Shown piece by piece: positions 1 through 8,873 of a stretch of DNA of 64,000 bases. Below the pieces are notes generated by a model that had not been told where the DNA came from, searched no databases, and was given only the letters and a program-made list of their open reading frames with translations. The position numbers were made by a program, and so were the translations under genes. Numbering within the stretch: the stretch's first letter is position 1; every line of letters begins with the position of its first letter. The stretch comes from SG8-30 sp963715485 (lineage in GTDB: Bacteria > Pseudomonadota > Gammaproteobacteria > Steroidobacterales > Steroidobacteraceae): the NCBI GenBank assembly GCA_963715485.1, contig OY970244.1, forward strand, positions 1,054,001 through 1,118,000. Direction: 5' to 3'.

Positions 1-1338
1 GACCCGGAGGCCATCGCGTTCATGCTGGACCATGGTGAGGCGAAGGCAATCCTGGTGGATCCGGAATTTGCGGGTGTGGTCAAGCAGGCGCTGTCGCTGC
101 GCACCCTGGGCACACCGCTGCTTGTGATCGAGACCACCGATGCACTCTATGGACCGTCTTCCGCAGCGCTGGGCGGCACCGACTACGAAGCCTTCCTGGC
201 CGGGGGCGACCCCGCCTTTGCCTGGGAGCTACCAGGGGACGAATGGGATGCGATCTCGCTCAACTACACCAGCGGCACGACCGGCAACCCCAAGGGCGTC
301 GTCTATCACCACCGGGGTGCGGCGATCAACGCCATCTCGAACATCCTCGAGTGGGACATGCCCAAGCACGCGGTCTACCTGTGGACCCTGCCGATGTTTC
401 ACTGCAACGGCTGGTGCTTCCCGTGGACGGTCGCGGCACGCGCCGGGGTCAACGTCTGCCTACGCAAGGTCGACCCGCAACTGATCTTCGACCTGATGCG
501 CGAGCACGGGGTGACCCACTACTGTGGCGCACCCATCGTGCATAGCCTGCTGGTCAACGCGCCGGCAGCGATGAAGGTCGGGCTGCCCAGCGGAATCAAG
601 GCCATGGTGGCGGGCGCCGCGCCGCCGGCTTCGATGATCGAGGGCATGGAGAAGATGGGATTTGACCTGACCCATGTCTATGGCCTGACCGAGGTCTACG
701 GACCGGCCACCGTCTGCGCCAAGCAGGAAGACTGGAAGGCGCTCGACATCGGTGAACGGGCCCGCCTGAACGCGCGCCAGGGCGTGCGTTACCACCTGCA
801 GCGGGAAGTCCGCGTGCTCGACAGCGAGACCCTGCGTCCGGTGCCCTGGGACGGCGAGACCATGGGCGAGATCATGTATCGCGGCAACATCACCATGAAG
901 GGCTACCTGAAGAATCCCAGGGCAACCCAGGAGGCGTTTGCCGGCGGCTGGTTCCACACCGGCGACCTGGCGGTGCAGTACTCCGACGGCTACATCCGGA
1001 TCAAGGACCGCAGCAAGGACATCATCATCTCGGGCGGCGAGAACATCGCCTCCATCGAGGTGGAGGACGTGCTCTACCGTCACCCCGACGTATTGGCCGC
1101 CGCAGTGGTCGCCCGTCCAGACCCGAAATGGGGCGAGACGCCTGTTGCCTTCATCGAACTCAAGACTGATGCCGAGACCACGGCGGAGGAGATCATCAGC
1201 CACTGCAAGGCGCACCTGGCTGGCTTCAAGGTGCCGCGTGCGGTCATCTTCGGCGAGCTGCCCAAGACCAGCACTGGCAAGATCCAGAAATTCGAGCTGC
1301 GCAAGCGGGCCGGGGCGGCCGCCGCCATCGACGTCTGA
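1..1338 (+). CDS. Acyl-CoA synthetase / AMP-dependent ligase (5' end outside window)
   Basis: Activates a carboxylic acid to its acyl-CoA through an acyl-adenylate. The frame is open from base 1, so the gene begins upstream; 445 residues are visible out of about 540 usual for the family. Seen in order: the ATP-binding loop YTSGTTGNPKG near residue 90, the HCNGW segment typical of medium/long-chain enzymes near 130, GLTEVYGP near 230, the WFHTGDLA motif near 315, the hinge region with IIISGGENI near 340, and the C-terminal catalytic lysine in KTSTGKIQK near 425. The HCNGW and GLTE-YGP wording resembles the FadD3/AlkK-like group, but substrate cannot be fixed. No downstream partner on the same strand. 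Confidence 0.93.
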   Translation, partial: DPEAIAFMLDHGEAKAILVDPEFAGVVKQALSLRTLGTPLLVIETTDALYGPSSAALGGTDYEAFLAGGDPAFAWELPGDEWDAISLNYTSGTTGNPKGVVYHHRGAAINAISNILEWDMPKHAVYLWTLPMFHCNGWCFPWTVAARAGVNVCLRKVDPQLIFDLMREHGVTHYCGAPIVHSLLVNAPAAMKVGLPSGIKAMVAGAAPPASMIEGMEKMGFDLTHVYGLTEVYGPATVCAKQEDWKALDIGERARLNARQGVRYHLQREVRVLDSETLRPVPWDGETMGEIMYRGNITMKGYLKNPRATQEAFAGGWFHTGDLAVQYSDGYIRIKDRSKDIIISGGENIASIEVEDVLYRHPDVLAAAVVARPDPKWGETPVAFIELKTDAETTAEEIISHCKAHLAGFKVPRAVIFGELPKTSTGKIQKFELRKRAGAAAAIDV

Positions 1339-1442
1339 GTTCAGTTGCGGAGTCAGCGGCTCGATGGCTCGGCCGAGTCGTCCTCGATCCGTGAGTCCGG
1401 CAGCGGTGGCCTGTGGCGGTCCCGCGGTTCCCGATGGCGGCG

Positions 1443-2072
1443 TCAGCGTCTGGCGAGCTGTGCAACCGGGATCAGCACTTCGTTGCGGCGCAGGAACCAG
1501 GGTGTGAATGGAGAATTGTAGCGGGCGAGGGTCGCATCGCCGCGCGCGACCAGGCCGCGAGCCTTGATCCGTGCGCGAAGCAGCGTTTCGTTTTGTCGAT
1601 AGTTGGCGACTGTCCAGCGCCCCGAATAGCGCCAGCAGGCAATGACCTGGGCTGGCACCTCGCGAAGCTGGATGGTGGGGTCCAGCGGCTTTGGCGCTGT
1701 TGCGAGCGTGTAGGTGGACGGAAGCGTGAAGGCGACCAGAAAAGCGCGACCGTCGGCGACCTGCGATACCGGTGCTGTCATCGCGATCTTCTCGCCGCGC
1801 GATTGGGTCACGGGTGCGGTCATGGCGATCTTCTGCTGCGCGACGTTCTTGCCGCTAATGTAGCGGAACAGGCGTTGGAAGGCGACGCTGCCGGCGTCCT
1901 CGAAGTTGGCTTCGACCCGAGTCTGGGCGACGACATAGGGTGCGTATTCGCGCAGCTCGAAGCTGCCGTCCTTCTCGAGCACCTGAAAACCTGGTTCCTC
2001 GATGGCCATGGCGGTTGAAATCGTGAGCACGGCGACGGCAGCCACGAACGATGCGGCCCTCGGTGCGTGCAC
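1443..2072 (-). CDS. SOUL-family heme-binding protein, secreted
   Basis: Predicted periplasmic heme-binding protein of 209 aa. The SOUL domain is recognised from the start 'FELREYAPYVVAQT', the paired 'KIAMTAPV' segments (two copies, near residues 90 and 105) and the C-terminal 'RRNEVLIPV'. I chose the GTG at 2072-2070 because GGGAG lies 8 nt upstream and it places a clean signal peptide (short basic stretch, FVAAVAVLTIS core, cut after TAMA) at the N terminus; an upstream ATG at 2111 would add 13 residues of unlikely sequence. Monocistronic, convergent with the acyl-CoA synthetase. The role of bacterial SOUL proteins is poorly known. Confidence 0.85.
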   Translation of the reverse strand: MHAPRAASFVAAVAVLTISTAMAIEEPGFQVLEKDGSFELREYAPYVVAQTRVEANFEDAGSVAFQRLFRYISGKNVAQQKIAMTAPVTQSRGEKIAMTAPVSQVADGRAFLVAFTLPSTYTLATAPKPLDPTIQLREVPAQVIACWRYSGRWTVANYRQNETLLRARIKARGLVARGDATLARYNSPFTPWFLRRNEVLIPVAQLARR

Positions 2073-2514
2073 GATATCGTCTCCCGGGTTGAAGCGGACG
2101 CGGCGCCGCAATCCAGTGTACGCCGCCGTCGGTCGGAGCGGGGGAAGTCGAGTCCGATCGAGAAACCGTAGCTATCGCAGGTAGCGACTGCTTTCGACAG
2201 AAGCAGACGTTCACGAACTTCGGCTGTCGACCCGAAGCGGACATTCGTAATCGATTAGAACTAGATTAATACTCAAAATAAAAACGAGCATTGAACATGC
2301 CAAACAGCCCGCGTAGGCGTGTTCGAAGCAGTTGATCGCCAGGTTTTTTGGGCAATTTCCCCTTCCACTTGTGCTTATTGACGTAAGTGCTTTCCAAGCT
2401 TCTTCTATTCACGCACATCCGGCGGATTGCCGGTCGCCCTCCGCGAAAAGACCACGAAGGACACCGATGGTCGCCGGACTAACAACGTCCGAACAACAAT
2501 GCTTGGGGAATACT
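2073..2514. other. Intergenic region with AT-rich stretch and a repeat half-copy
   Basis: No gene seen in these 440 bases. Bases about 2250-2300 are markedly AT-rich compared with the surroundings and probably hold the promoter of the secreted protein at 2515. A half-copy of the AAGCGGACAT repeat lies at 2225-2246. Confidence 0.5.
2225..2246 (+). repeat. Palindromic intergenic repeat R1, right half only
   Basis: GTCGACCCGAAGCGGACATT matches the right end of the R1 repeat whose full copies are at 3101-3176, 5110-5190 and 11905-11990. The left half is not recognisable here. Confidence 0.6.
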
Positions 2515-3006
2515 ATGAAGAAGTCACTTATGTGCCTGTCCGCAGTTGCAGCCTTTGGCCTTTCTTTGTTGGGAACTCCTGCGGTGGCTGAGCCCGCTCA
2601 AGTCTTGCACGATGTTTCAATTGAGGCGGCCGCACAGACTGAATACATCCCGTGCGCCAATGGAGGCGCCGGCGAGTATGTTGATTTCCAAGGGTACGCA
2701 CACTTCATGACGACGTTAGTTCTGCAGGGAACTCACTACACGGCCACACTAAAGTCGAACCCTCAAAAGTACTTTGGGATCGGTCAGATCACCGGCGACA
2801 AGTACGTTGCTACGGGTCAGTACGGGTATTCGGAGTCAGGCCAGATGGATGAGGGGCAGTTGCAAGGCACCTTTGTCTTTCGATTTCATATCGTCGGCCC
2901 AGGGCCAGGAAACGACTTCTACCAAAAGGTAACTGCACACGTCGCAGTCAATGGAAACGGTGACTTGATTGTGGATCGTGTTTTTGAGGACATTACCTGC
3001 AAGTAG
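2515..3006 (+). CDS. Secreted protein of unknown function, about 163 aa
   Basis: I do not recognise the family. The ATG at 2515 is preceded by GGGG 6 nt upstream and opens a textbook signal peptide: MKKS, then a hydrophobic core, cut after TPAVA. An earlier in-frame start at 2332 would only add unlikely sequence before this signal. The mature part has two cysteines (in 'IPCANGG' near the mature N terminus and the penultimate residue in 'DITCK'), which could form a disulfide linking the two ends, and aromatic, beta-rich sequence. Codon use is less GC-biased than in the neighbours, consistent with transfer. A strong hairpin terminator follows. Confidence 0.7.
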   Translation: MKKSLMCLSAVAAFGLSLLGTPAVAEPAQVLHDVSIEAAAQTEYIPCANGGAGEYVDFQGYAHFMTTLVLQGTHYTATLKSNPQKYFGIGQITGDKYVATGQYGYSESGQMDEGQLQGTFVFRFHIVGPGPGNDFYQKVTAHVAVNGNGDLIVDRVFEDITCK

Positions 3007-3051
3007 CGTTCGATGGTTGTCTCAGCCTCATCGAGGGTGGGGTGGTAGCTT

Positions 3052-3086
3052 AGAAACCCCGGCTCTGCGCTGGGGTTTCTTCTTCC
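3052..3086 (+). terminator. Rho-independent-like terminator
   Basis: Perfect 9-bp stem AGAAACCCC / GGGGTTTCT (3052-3060 with 3072-3080) and an 11-nt loop, followed by the pyrimidine tail TCTTCC. It lies 46 nt after the stop of the secreted protein. Confidence 0.75.
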
Positions 3087-3100
3087 GGGAATGTCTGATC

Positions 3101-3176
3101 CTGGCCGTTAACAGCCGTGGTCGCTGAGCCGGCCGGGTCGTGCCGAGAGGGCAGCTACCGACCCGAAGCGGACATT
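3101..3176 (+). repeat. Palindromic intergenic repeat R1
   Basis: Shares GGCCGTTAACAG, GGGTCGTGCCGAGAGGGC and GACCCGAAGCGGACATT with the copies at 5110-5190 and 11905-11990. In the family the parts are nested inverted repeats: GTCCGCTT/AAGCGGAC outside, CGTTAACAG/CTGCTAACG in the middle and CTCGGC/GCCGAG at the centre, so a transcript would fold into one long hairpin. Confidence 0.75.
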
Positions 3177-3335
3177 ACACGACCCGGGCTTGCATCCAGC
3201 GCATGCCGTTCCACTGTAGCGCCGAGCGGCGGGTCGGGATGTCTCCAGCCAACCACGCTCGATCGAAGACGACAAGAATTTGTGAGCGCCCGTTTACTAT
3301 AAGATCGCGGCCTTCAGCCAAACCAGAGACGTGAC

Positions 3336-4256
3336 ATGAAAGAGTATTTCATTAACCCGGACTCGCGACGCTTGCGTGCTGGCTGGCGGATCCTGATCTT
3401 TTTCCTGATCTTCATCACGATTACCGCAGTCTTGATGGTCACGGTCAGGACGATCCTGGGTGGCCTAAGGCGCGGCTCCGACCTGCAGTTCTTCCTTCTT
3501 GGAATATCAGCTACAGCAGCCGTGTTCATCGCGCGAAGGTTCCTCGATAAAAAGACACTGACGTCGCTTGGCCTCGGATGGGACAAGTTCGCCGTTCTGG
3601 ATCTGCTGTCCGGTATCTTGAACAGCGCCTTGGTGATGGCCGGCATCTATTGCGTCATGTTGGGCGCCAACCTGATCGAGTTTCATGGCTTCACTTGGTG
3701 GCAGGACGATCCCGCTCCCGGCGCAAACCTCCAAGTGCTGATTTTTCCCGTCGTGATCGCGATCTTGTTCAAATTGGCAATTGTCGCCTGGTGGGAAGAG
3801 CTTGTATTTCGGGGTTACTTGCTGCAGAACCTGATGGATGGCATTGGCTTCAAGTGGAGTATTGTGTTCTCGTCCCTTGTGTTCAGCCTCGGTCACATTT
3901 TCAATCCAAATGCGACACTGCTTTCCGCGCTGCTCATTGCGCTGACTACGCCCCAACTCATCTATGCATACCTCAAGAGCGGACGGTTGTGGTTACCCAT
4001 CGGCATACATCTCGGTTGGAATTTCTTTCAGGCATCCGTTTTTGGATTTGCGGCCAGCGGACAGGTATCTCCTAGCCTCATTTCGCAATCGCCGACCGGG
4101 CCCGATTGGCTGAGCGGTGGTCAATTCGGGGCCGAAGGCAGCCTGTTGATCCTGCCCTTTACTCTGCTTTCGTGTTTCCTCATCCATTACTGGGTAGGCG
4201 CGACCCGCCATCCGGGGCAGAAGCTGTTTCAGACAGCGCTTCGGGTCGAACCTTGA
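3336..4256 (+). CDS. CPBP-family intramembrane metalloprotease
   Basis: Predicted membrane glutamic/metalloprotease of the CPBP (Abi, CAAX-protease-like) family, 306 aa. The three signature motifs are present: EELVFRG near residue 153, FSLGH near 187 and HLGWN near 226, which supply the family's catalytic Glu and His residues. Hydrophobic segments near residues 15-40, 50-70, 90-115, 130-155, 170-190, 200-220 and 270-290 fit a multi-pass protein. The N-terminal 90 residues form a soluble-plus-membrane extension often seen in this group. It stands alone between two R1 repeats; substrate is unknown. Confidence 0.88.
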   Translation: MKEYFINPDSRRLRAGWRILIFFLIFITITAVLMVTVRTILGGLRRGSDLQFFLLGISATAAVFIARRFLDKKTLTSLGLGWDKFAVLDLLSGILNSALVMAGIYCVMLGANLIEFHGFTWWQDDPAPGANLQVLIFPVVIAILFKLAIVAWWEELVFRGYLLQNLMDGIGFKWSIVFSSLVFSLGHIFNPNATLLSALLIALTTPQLIYAYLKSGRLWLPIGIHLGWNFFQASVFGFAASGQVSPSLISQSPTGPDWLSGGQFGAEGSLLILPFTLLSCFLIHYWVGATRHPGQKLFQTALRVEP

Positions 4257-4659
4257 AAAGTGCAGGTTGTGGTCTAGGTTTGCAGTGCGCATGAAGCTGC
4301 CGGTCGCTGGGCACGTGGTGGACGGCAGGTCATGGCCGTTACCTGCTGCGTGCAGGCTTCTGGATCAGGTCGAGGGCTGAGCGGCAGGTACCGACCCAAC
4401 GCGGACATCGGGGTGCTAGCATTCGCTAAGCAGCGAGCGGCTGCTAGTGGGCATTTCCAGCCGCCCACCGAGTGCTAGACTAAATAGCTGCCAACCGGCA
4501 GGTCGGACACTAACCGTGGTAGATGGTAAGCGACCTGCCAAGGTTGGATAACTAGAAGCGCGGCTCCGGTTAAATTGAAATTCTCTCTCAATAAATACGT
4601 TAGGCCCCACAAGCGCCCACTGTCCCCATCAGATTAGCCCGTTCACTGGAGGCATTGCC
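4257..4659. other. Intergenic region with a diverged R1 repeat
   Basis: About 400 bases without a supportable gene. A diverged R1 copy lies at 4332-4410. The stretch 4560-4640 is more AT-rich and likely carries the promoter of the following GTG-started gene. Confidence 0.5.
4332..4410 (+). repeat. Palindromic intergenic repeat R1, diverged copy
   Basis: Contains TGGCCGTTA near the left and GGTACCGACCCAACGCGGACAT at the right, in the same order and spacing as the better copies, but the centre is not conserved. Confidence 0.5.
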
Positions 4660-4995
4660 GTGTACCTTTATGTCGAGATGTGGAATGCGAAGCCCAGCTG
4701 GCTGGCGCTCTCACTTCCGGAGCGCAAGCAGTTTATGGAGAAGGTCGCCCAAGCCGCAGCGGGTCTCGGACCACTCGGGGCCGAATTGCTTGGCGCTTGG
4801 GTAAACGAGCCCGATGTAGACAGGAGAGCCGAAAAGACCTACTTCACTGTCTTCAAGTTCCCGAGCAAAGAGGCCATCAAGTCTTTCGAGGCAATAGTCC
4901 GCGACTCGGGGTGGTACGAACTATTTGATCAAGCCAACAGCTCTGGGCCAGCCGATACCTTCGGCAACGTAATGGCCCATGCTCTCTCCCTTTGA
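4660..4995 (+). CDS. Small conserved protein, DUF6616-like
   Basis: Cytoplasmic protein of 111 aa with no signal peptide or membrane segment. The opening 'YLYVEMWNAKPSWLALS' and 'ELLGAWVNEPD' resemble, from memory, proteins annotated DUF6616 that look like dimeric alpha-beta (ABM-like) folds. The start is GTG at 4660, set by GGAGG 7 nt upstream (4648-4652). No operon partner. Function unknown. Confidence 0.72.
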   Translation: MYLYVEMWNAKPSWLALSLPERKQFMEKVAQAAAGLGPLGAELLGAWVNEPDVDRRAEKTYFTVFKFPSKEAIKSFEAIVRDSGWYELFDQANSSGPADTFGNVMAHALSL

Positions 4996-5305
4996 AACAT
5001 CATCATCTCTCCTTTGCCTTAATCGCGTGTTGCCTAACTCCTCCATCGAGCGGACATCCTACGGCACACTTCGTGTGCCTCCGGTCGCCGCTCATGTCGA
5101 ACGTTAGGAAACGTCCGTTGCTGGCCGTTAACAGACCTAGCGGTGGAGTCGGTGGGGTGCTTGCGTGAAGGCTGCTAACGATTGCGGATTCATATGATCG
5201 ATGCAACACCTAGACTCGCGGTGCCGCGGCGGATCTCTCTGCATGCCTGAACAGGCAGCGGCCAGTCACCTGGCCTCAGATGACTCAGCCGGAGCGGGCG
5301 TCGCT
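4996..5305. other. Intergenic region with R1 repeat
   Basis: Convergent gap of about 310 bases; holds an R1 copy at 5110-5190 and nothing else I can support. Confidence 0.5.
5110..5190 (+). repeat. Palindromic intergenic repeat R1
   Basis: Begins ACGTCCGTT, then GGCCGTTAACAGACCT and ends GGCTGCTAACGATTGCGGA. The middle inverted repeat CGTTAACAG / CTGCTAACG is intact while the centre has drifted. Confidence 0.7.
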
Positions 5306-5518
5306 TCAGCCCAGGGCCTTGAGCGCCGCGTCGATCTTGTCGAGCGCGTCCTGGCTGATCAGTCCGCCGGAGAACTGGGCCGCCATGGCCAGCGACATCC
5401 CTCGCGCCATACCGATCTGTGGGTGACCGGCAATGCCGGGCAACACCTGTTCAAGTACGGCCTTGGTTGTTTCGTTATCGAGCAGGTCGCCGACAGTAGT
5501 CTGAGTTGAAAAGCCCAT
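5306..5518 (-). CDS. Small protein of 70 aa, unknown function
   Basis: Sequence 'TTVGDLLDNETTKAVLEQVLPGIAGHPQIGMARGMSLAMAAQFSGG' is compositionally a real, soluble, helical protein. From memory a similar short module occurs at the C terminus of some secreted hydrolases in proteobacteria, where it follows the catalytic domain; here it stands alone. GGAG lies 8 nt before the ATG. It could be a free-standing domain or the leftover end of a lost larger gene; there is no homologous-looking sequence upstream of its start. Confidence 0.65.
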   Translation of the reverse strand: MGFSTQTTVGDLLDNETTKAVLEQVLPGIAGHPQIGMARGMSLAMAAQFSGGLISQDALDKIDAALKALG

Positions 5519-5747
5519 GTTGAATGCTCCGTTCCGTCAAGAGGCTATCTCGAGCATGGCCAGGTATCAGGGGACCTCAGAAGACCCGCCGCGCCGATGC
5601 CGCCGACGACGGCATGTTTTTCGCTGCGGGTTCCCGCGGTTTGGCTCGACCGATTGTAACGCGGCCATCCAGCCCCGATGCTACATCCCCGGCCAGGGCT
5701 CCCGGATCGGCGCGTCCGGTGCGACGACGGCATATTGCCGGCATTGC

Positions 5748-7301
5748 TCAGTATAGGTACGCCGGGAACATCATGAAAAAGACATCCTCGACGCGCTGCC
5801 AGCAGTTCCTGGCCGGTTGACGGGTCACGATGGCGTCACTTGAGACCCACTGGAGCTTGCCGGCTTCGGTCAGCTGCACCTGCCAGCTGTTTTCGGGCCT
5901 CATGTCGCGCTCTATGAGCCGGGCGAGCTCCTCCCCCAGCTCGGGGCTGTCGATGACTGCCCCCATTTCGGTGTTGATGACCGCGGATCGGGGGTCGAAG
6001 TTCATCGAGCCGATATAGGAGCGCCGGCGATCGACGACCATCGCCTTCGAATGCAGCCCCATGAACCTGGCGCTCACCGGCGGCGTGTCGGCTACCTCAG
6101 CCTGTATGGCTGCATCGTGGCGCATTTCATGCAGTTCGACGCCGGCTGACAGGAGATCCCCGCGTCGCTGCTTGTAGTGGCTGTTGACGGCAGGTACGTC
6201 ATGCGATGCCAGGGAGTTGGTGAGTATCCGGACCTGGACGCCGCCGTCGGTAAGCTCGCGCAGAATCTTGATTCCGGTGTCGTAGGGAATGATATAGGCG
6301 TTGATGATGAGCAGCTCCCGTTGCGCCGAGGCCATCAGTTCGCGCACGGCAGCGATCATGTCCTGGGCAATCTCGCCTGCCCGCGGAACGTCGGTCAGGA
6401 TCTCGCTGGTCCCGGCATGCAGACGCTCCCTCAGAACCCCGAACTCCCGCGTCCAGTCCTGCGGCTCGACCGGAAAGCGCTCCAGTGACTTCATCATGCG
6501 CAGCCCTGCCTGGAGTTCCGAGCGGGCGCGAGCCGCGGCCCCCGGGGTCGCGTCGATGTCCAGGGCCGAGGCGGGCAGTACCCATTCGCTGTTCCAGAAG
6601 GTGTCGAACACGCCGGATGCCTGGCGCGCGACCGGACCGATACCGAGGACGTCGAGGTCGTGGAAGTTGAAGTCCTCGTTCAGGCCCAGGTACTCGTCAC
6701 CGATGTTGCGGCCGCCAAGGATTGCTGCACGGTTGTCCACGACCAGCATCTTGTGGTGCATGCGCTGGTTGAGCCGGCGCATGTCGGTAAGCATTTCGCC
6801 GGCGCGACTGGCGAGGCCGCGCTTTGACCACGGATTGAACACGCGGAGCTCGATATTGGGGTGTGAGTCAAGCAGCGCCGCCGCCTGGTCGCGCAAGCCT
6901 ACGGTGCCCGCATCCCGCAGCATCAGGTTGAGGTCGTCCACCAACAGGCGCACCCGCACGCCGCGGTCCGCGGCGGCGAGCAGGTGCTCCATGAGCAGCA
7001 GGCCCGTGGCGTCGCCGTACCAGAGGTAGTACTGGGCGTCAATCGAGCGCCGGGCCGAGTCAAGCAGCGCAAGCCGCCAGCGCAGGCCGTCCTCATTGGT
7101 ATCGAGCAGTTCGAAACCCGAGAACCCGGCACCATGCTGCGCCGCAAACGCCGACTCGATCGGCGCAAGGTAGTCGGCGGGTTGGGTCGGCAGGGCGAAT
7201 TCCGGCTCTGGACGAGGCGCTTGCTGGAAACGTTGGGCGGCACAGCCCGAAATAATCGCGGTCAGCAGGAGCGTAAGCAGCAGATGCGCGGGCCTGGTCA
7301 A
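5748..7301 (-). CDS. Phospholipase D-family lipoprotein, ClsC-like cardiolipin synthase
   Basis: About 517 aa with two HKD motifs, the catalytic signature of the phospholipase D superfamily: HHKMLVVDN (first, followed by AILGGRNIGDEY) and HSKAMVVDR (second, followed by GSMNFDPRS). The arrangement with 'DAQYYLWYGDATG' before the first HKD is that of ClsC/YmdC-type cardiolipin synthases, which make cardiolipin from phosphatidylglycerol with a second phospholipid. An N-terminal hydrophobic stretch ends in a lipobox IISGC, so it is probably a lipoprotein. The start is uncertain: TTG at 7301 or GTG at 7325; an ATG at 7496 would give an implausible basic leader. Confidence 0.87.
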   Translation of the reverse strand: MTRPAHLLLTLLLTAIISGCAAQRFQQAPRPEPEFALPTQPADYLAPIESAFAAQHGAGFSGFELLDTNEDGLRWRLALLDSARRSIDAQYYLWYGDATGLLLMEHLLAAADRGVRVRLLVDDLNLMLRDAGTVGLRDQAAALLDSHPNIELRVFNPWSKRGLASRAGEMLTDMRRLNQRMHHKMLVVDNRAAILGGRNIGDEYLGLNEDFNFHDLDVLGIGPVARQASGVFDTFWNSEWVLPASALDIDATPGAAARARSELQAGLRMMKSLERFPVEPQDWTREFGVLRERLHAGTSEILTDVPRAGEIAQDMIAAVRELMASAQRELLIINAYIIPYDTGIKILRELTDGGVQVRILTNSLASHDVPAVNSHYKQRRGDLLSAGVELHEMRHDAAIQAEVADTPPVSARFMGLHSKAMVVDRRRSYIGSMNFDPRSAVINTEMGAVIDSPELGEELARLIERDMRPENSWQVQLTEAGKLQWVSSDAIVTRQPARNCWQRVEDVFFMMFPAYLY

Positions 7302-7549
7302 TGCATTGTCGTCCGTCGATGGCACCCCCTTGCGACATGATGCCCGAAGCCGAATGTGACGGAAATTCGGTTCTCGCCTCTTGCGCGCTGCGCTCTGGTG
7401 GTCGCCTGCTTCCTGGCCCCGCGGCGTCGACTCCGGGAATGTGGCGGGAAACCCGGTAGCAGCCGCCGCCTCAATGGTGGAATATCTTGCGGACAAGCCG
7501 TCGAGCGCGGCTCATCGCCTTTCGGTAGCGCGGCAACAAGGGTCGGCCC

Positions 7550-8848
7550 ATGGGAAGTACAGGGACGCTGGTCAATATCAGGACGAGCGCGCCCATCGTC
7601 AGCTCGATGTTGGCCTCGGCCATGGGGCTGCTGCTGGCCCTGGCGCTGGTCGGGTGCACCGGCACCCCGACGCAAGCCGTGTCGCTCGACTATCGCGCGC
7701 GGGCGGAGACCCAGGCGGAGGGGCGTGTGCGAGTGTCGGCCGTCGTGCTGAGTCCGCTCGAGTCCGAACAGACCTTCTCGATGCCGCTCGCCAGCAAGGG
7801 GGTACAGCCGGTCTGGCTGGAGATCGATAACCAGGAGGATCAGCAGCTGTACCTGATGCTGCTGGGCGTCGATCCGGATTACTTCGCACCTTCCGAGGTG
7901 GCCTGGCAATTCAAGTCCTATGGGTCCGAGAGCCTGGCGGCAAAGTCCGACCGACTGCTGGACATGCACGTCCCGGTGTTCATTTCCCCGAAGAGCCAGG
8001 TGTCCGGCTACGTCTACACCAACCTCGATCCGGGAGCCAAGTCATTCGCAGTCGAGTTGTTCGGAAAGTCGTACTTCCGCTCGTTCGATTACGCCCAGAT
8101 CGTCCCCGGCTTCGAGGCGGACTTCATGAGGGTGGACTTCCAGCAGCTCTACCCGGAACGGGAAGTCCGGAGACTGACCCTCGATGAGCTGCGAGACTAC
8201 CTTGAGGAACTGCCATGCTGCGTAGTCGGCGGTGACCGGAAGACCCCGGGTGATCCCCTGAACCTGGTGATCGTTGGAGATCCGCAGCGGGCGCTGTCTG
8301 CCCTCGTCTCGCGCGGCTGGGACCTGACGGAAACGATGCGCGGCGATACGACCTGGCGCACGATCAAGTCGTCGCTTTTCGGGTCGAAGTATCGCAACTC
8401 CCCTATATCGCCGCTCTACCTGTTCGACCGGCCGCAGGACATCGCGTTGCAGAAGACCCGTCGCAACGTGGACGAGCGAAATCACCTGCGGCTCTGGCTG
8501 ACGCCGGTCATGGTCGAGGACAACTACGTCTGGGTGGGCCAGATCAGTCGCGACATCGGCGTAAAGTTCTCACGCAAGACGTTCGTCACCCACAAGATCG
8601 ACCCGATGGTCGACGAGGCCAGGTTCTACATCACCCTCGATTTGATGGGCTCGCAGTCCCTGCGCTCGATCGGCTACGTCGGAGGCGTCGGCCAGTCGGT
8701 GCGCGAAGCGCCCCGCTACAACTATACCGAGGATCCCTATTACACCGACGGCCTGCGGGTGGTGTTGATCCTCGGCGACGAGCGATATGCGCTCGACGAG
8801 CTGGAATACTTGCCGTGGAAGCAGCCCCCGCACATCACCGGAGACTAG
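7550..8848 (+). CDS. LssY C-terminal-domain lipoprotein
   Basis: Protein of 432 aa with a signal peptide ending in a lipobox (ALVGC at about residue 36), so exported and probably lipid-anchored. Residues about 225-370 contain the LssY C-terminal domain: 'SALVSRGWDLTETM', the 'YRNSPISPLYLFDRPQDIALQKTR' block and 'RNHLRLWLTPV', then 'VWVGQISRDIGVKF'. The domain is named from a Legionella secretion-linked locus and its activity is not known. AAGGG lies 8 nt before the ATG at 7550. Followed after 25 nt by a SYLF gene, so the two may be co-transcribed. Confidence 0.82.
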   Translation: MGSTGTLVNIRTSAPIVSSMLASAMGLLLALALVGCTGTPTQAVSLDYRARAETQAEGRVRVSAVVLSPLESEQTFSMPLASKGVQPVWLEIDNQEDQQLYLMLLGVDPDYFAPSEVAWQFKSYGSESLAAKSDRLLDMHVPVFISPKSQVSGYVYTNLDPGAKSFAVELFGKSYFRSFDYAQIVPGFEADFMRVDFQQLYPEREVRRLTLDELRDYLEELPCCVVGGDRKTPGDPLNLVIVGDPQRALSALVSRGWDLTETMRGDTTWRTIKSSLFGSKYRNSPISPLYLFDRPQDIALQKTRRNVDERNHLRLWLTPVMVEDNYVWVGQISRDIGVKFSRKTFVTHKIDPMVDEARFYITLDLMGSQSLRSIGYVGGVGQSVREAPRYNYTEDPYYTDGLRVVLILGDERYALDELEYLPWKQPPHITGD

Positions 8849-8873
8849 ACTTCAGCCGGATGAGGAGCCGACA

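Larger units (their letters stand above)
3007..3335. other. Intergenic region: terminator and R1 repeat
   Basis: About 330 bases with no gene: the terminator of the secreted protein (3052-3086), a near-full R1 repeat (3101-3176) and the upstream region of the CPBP protease. Confidence 0.6.
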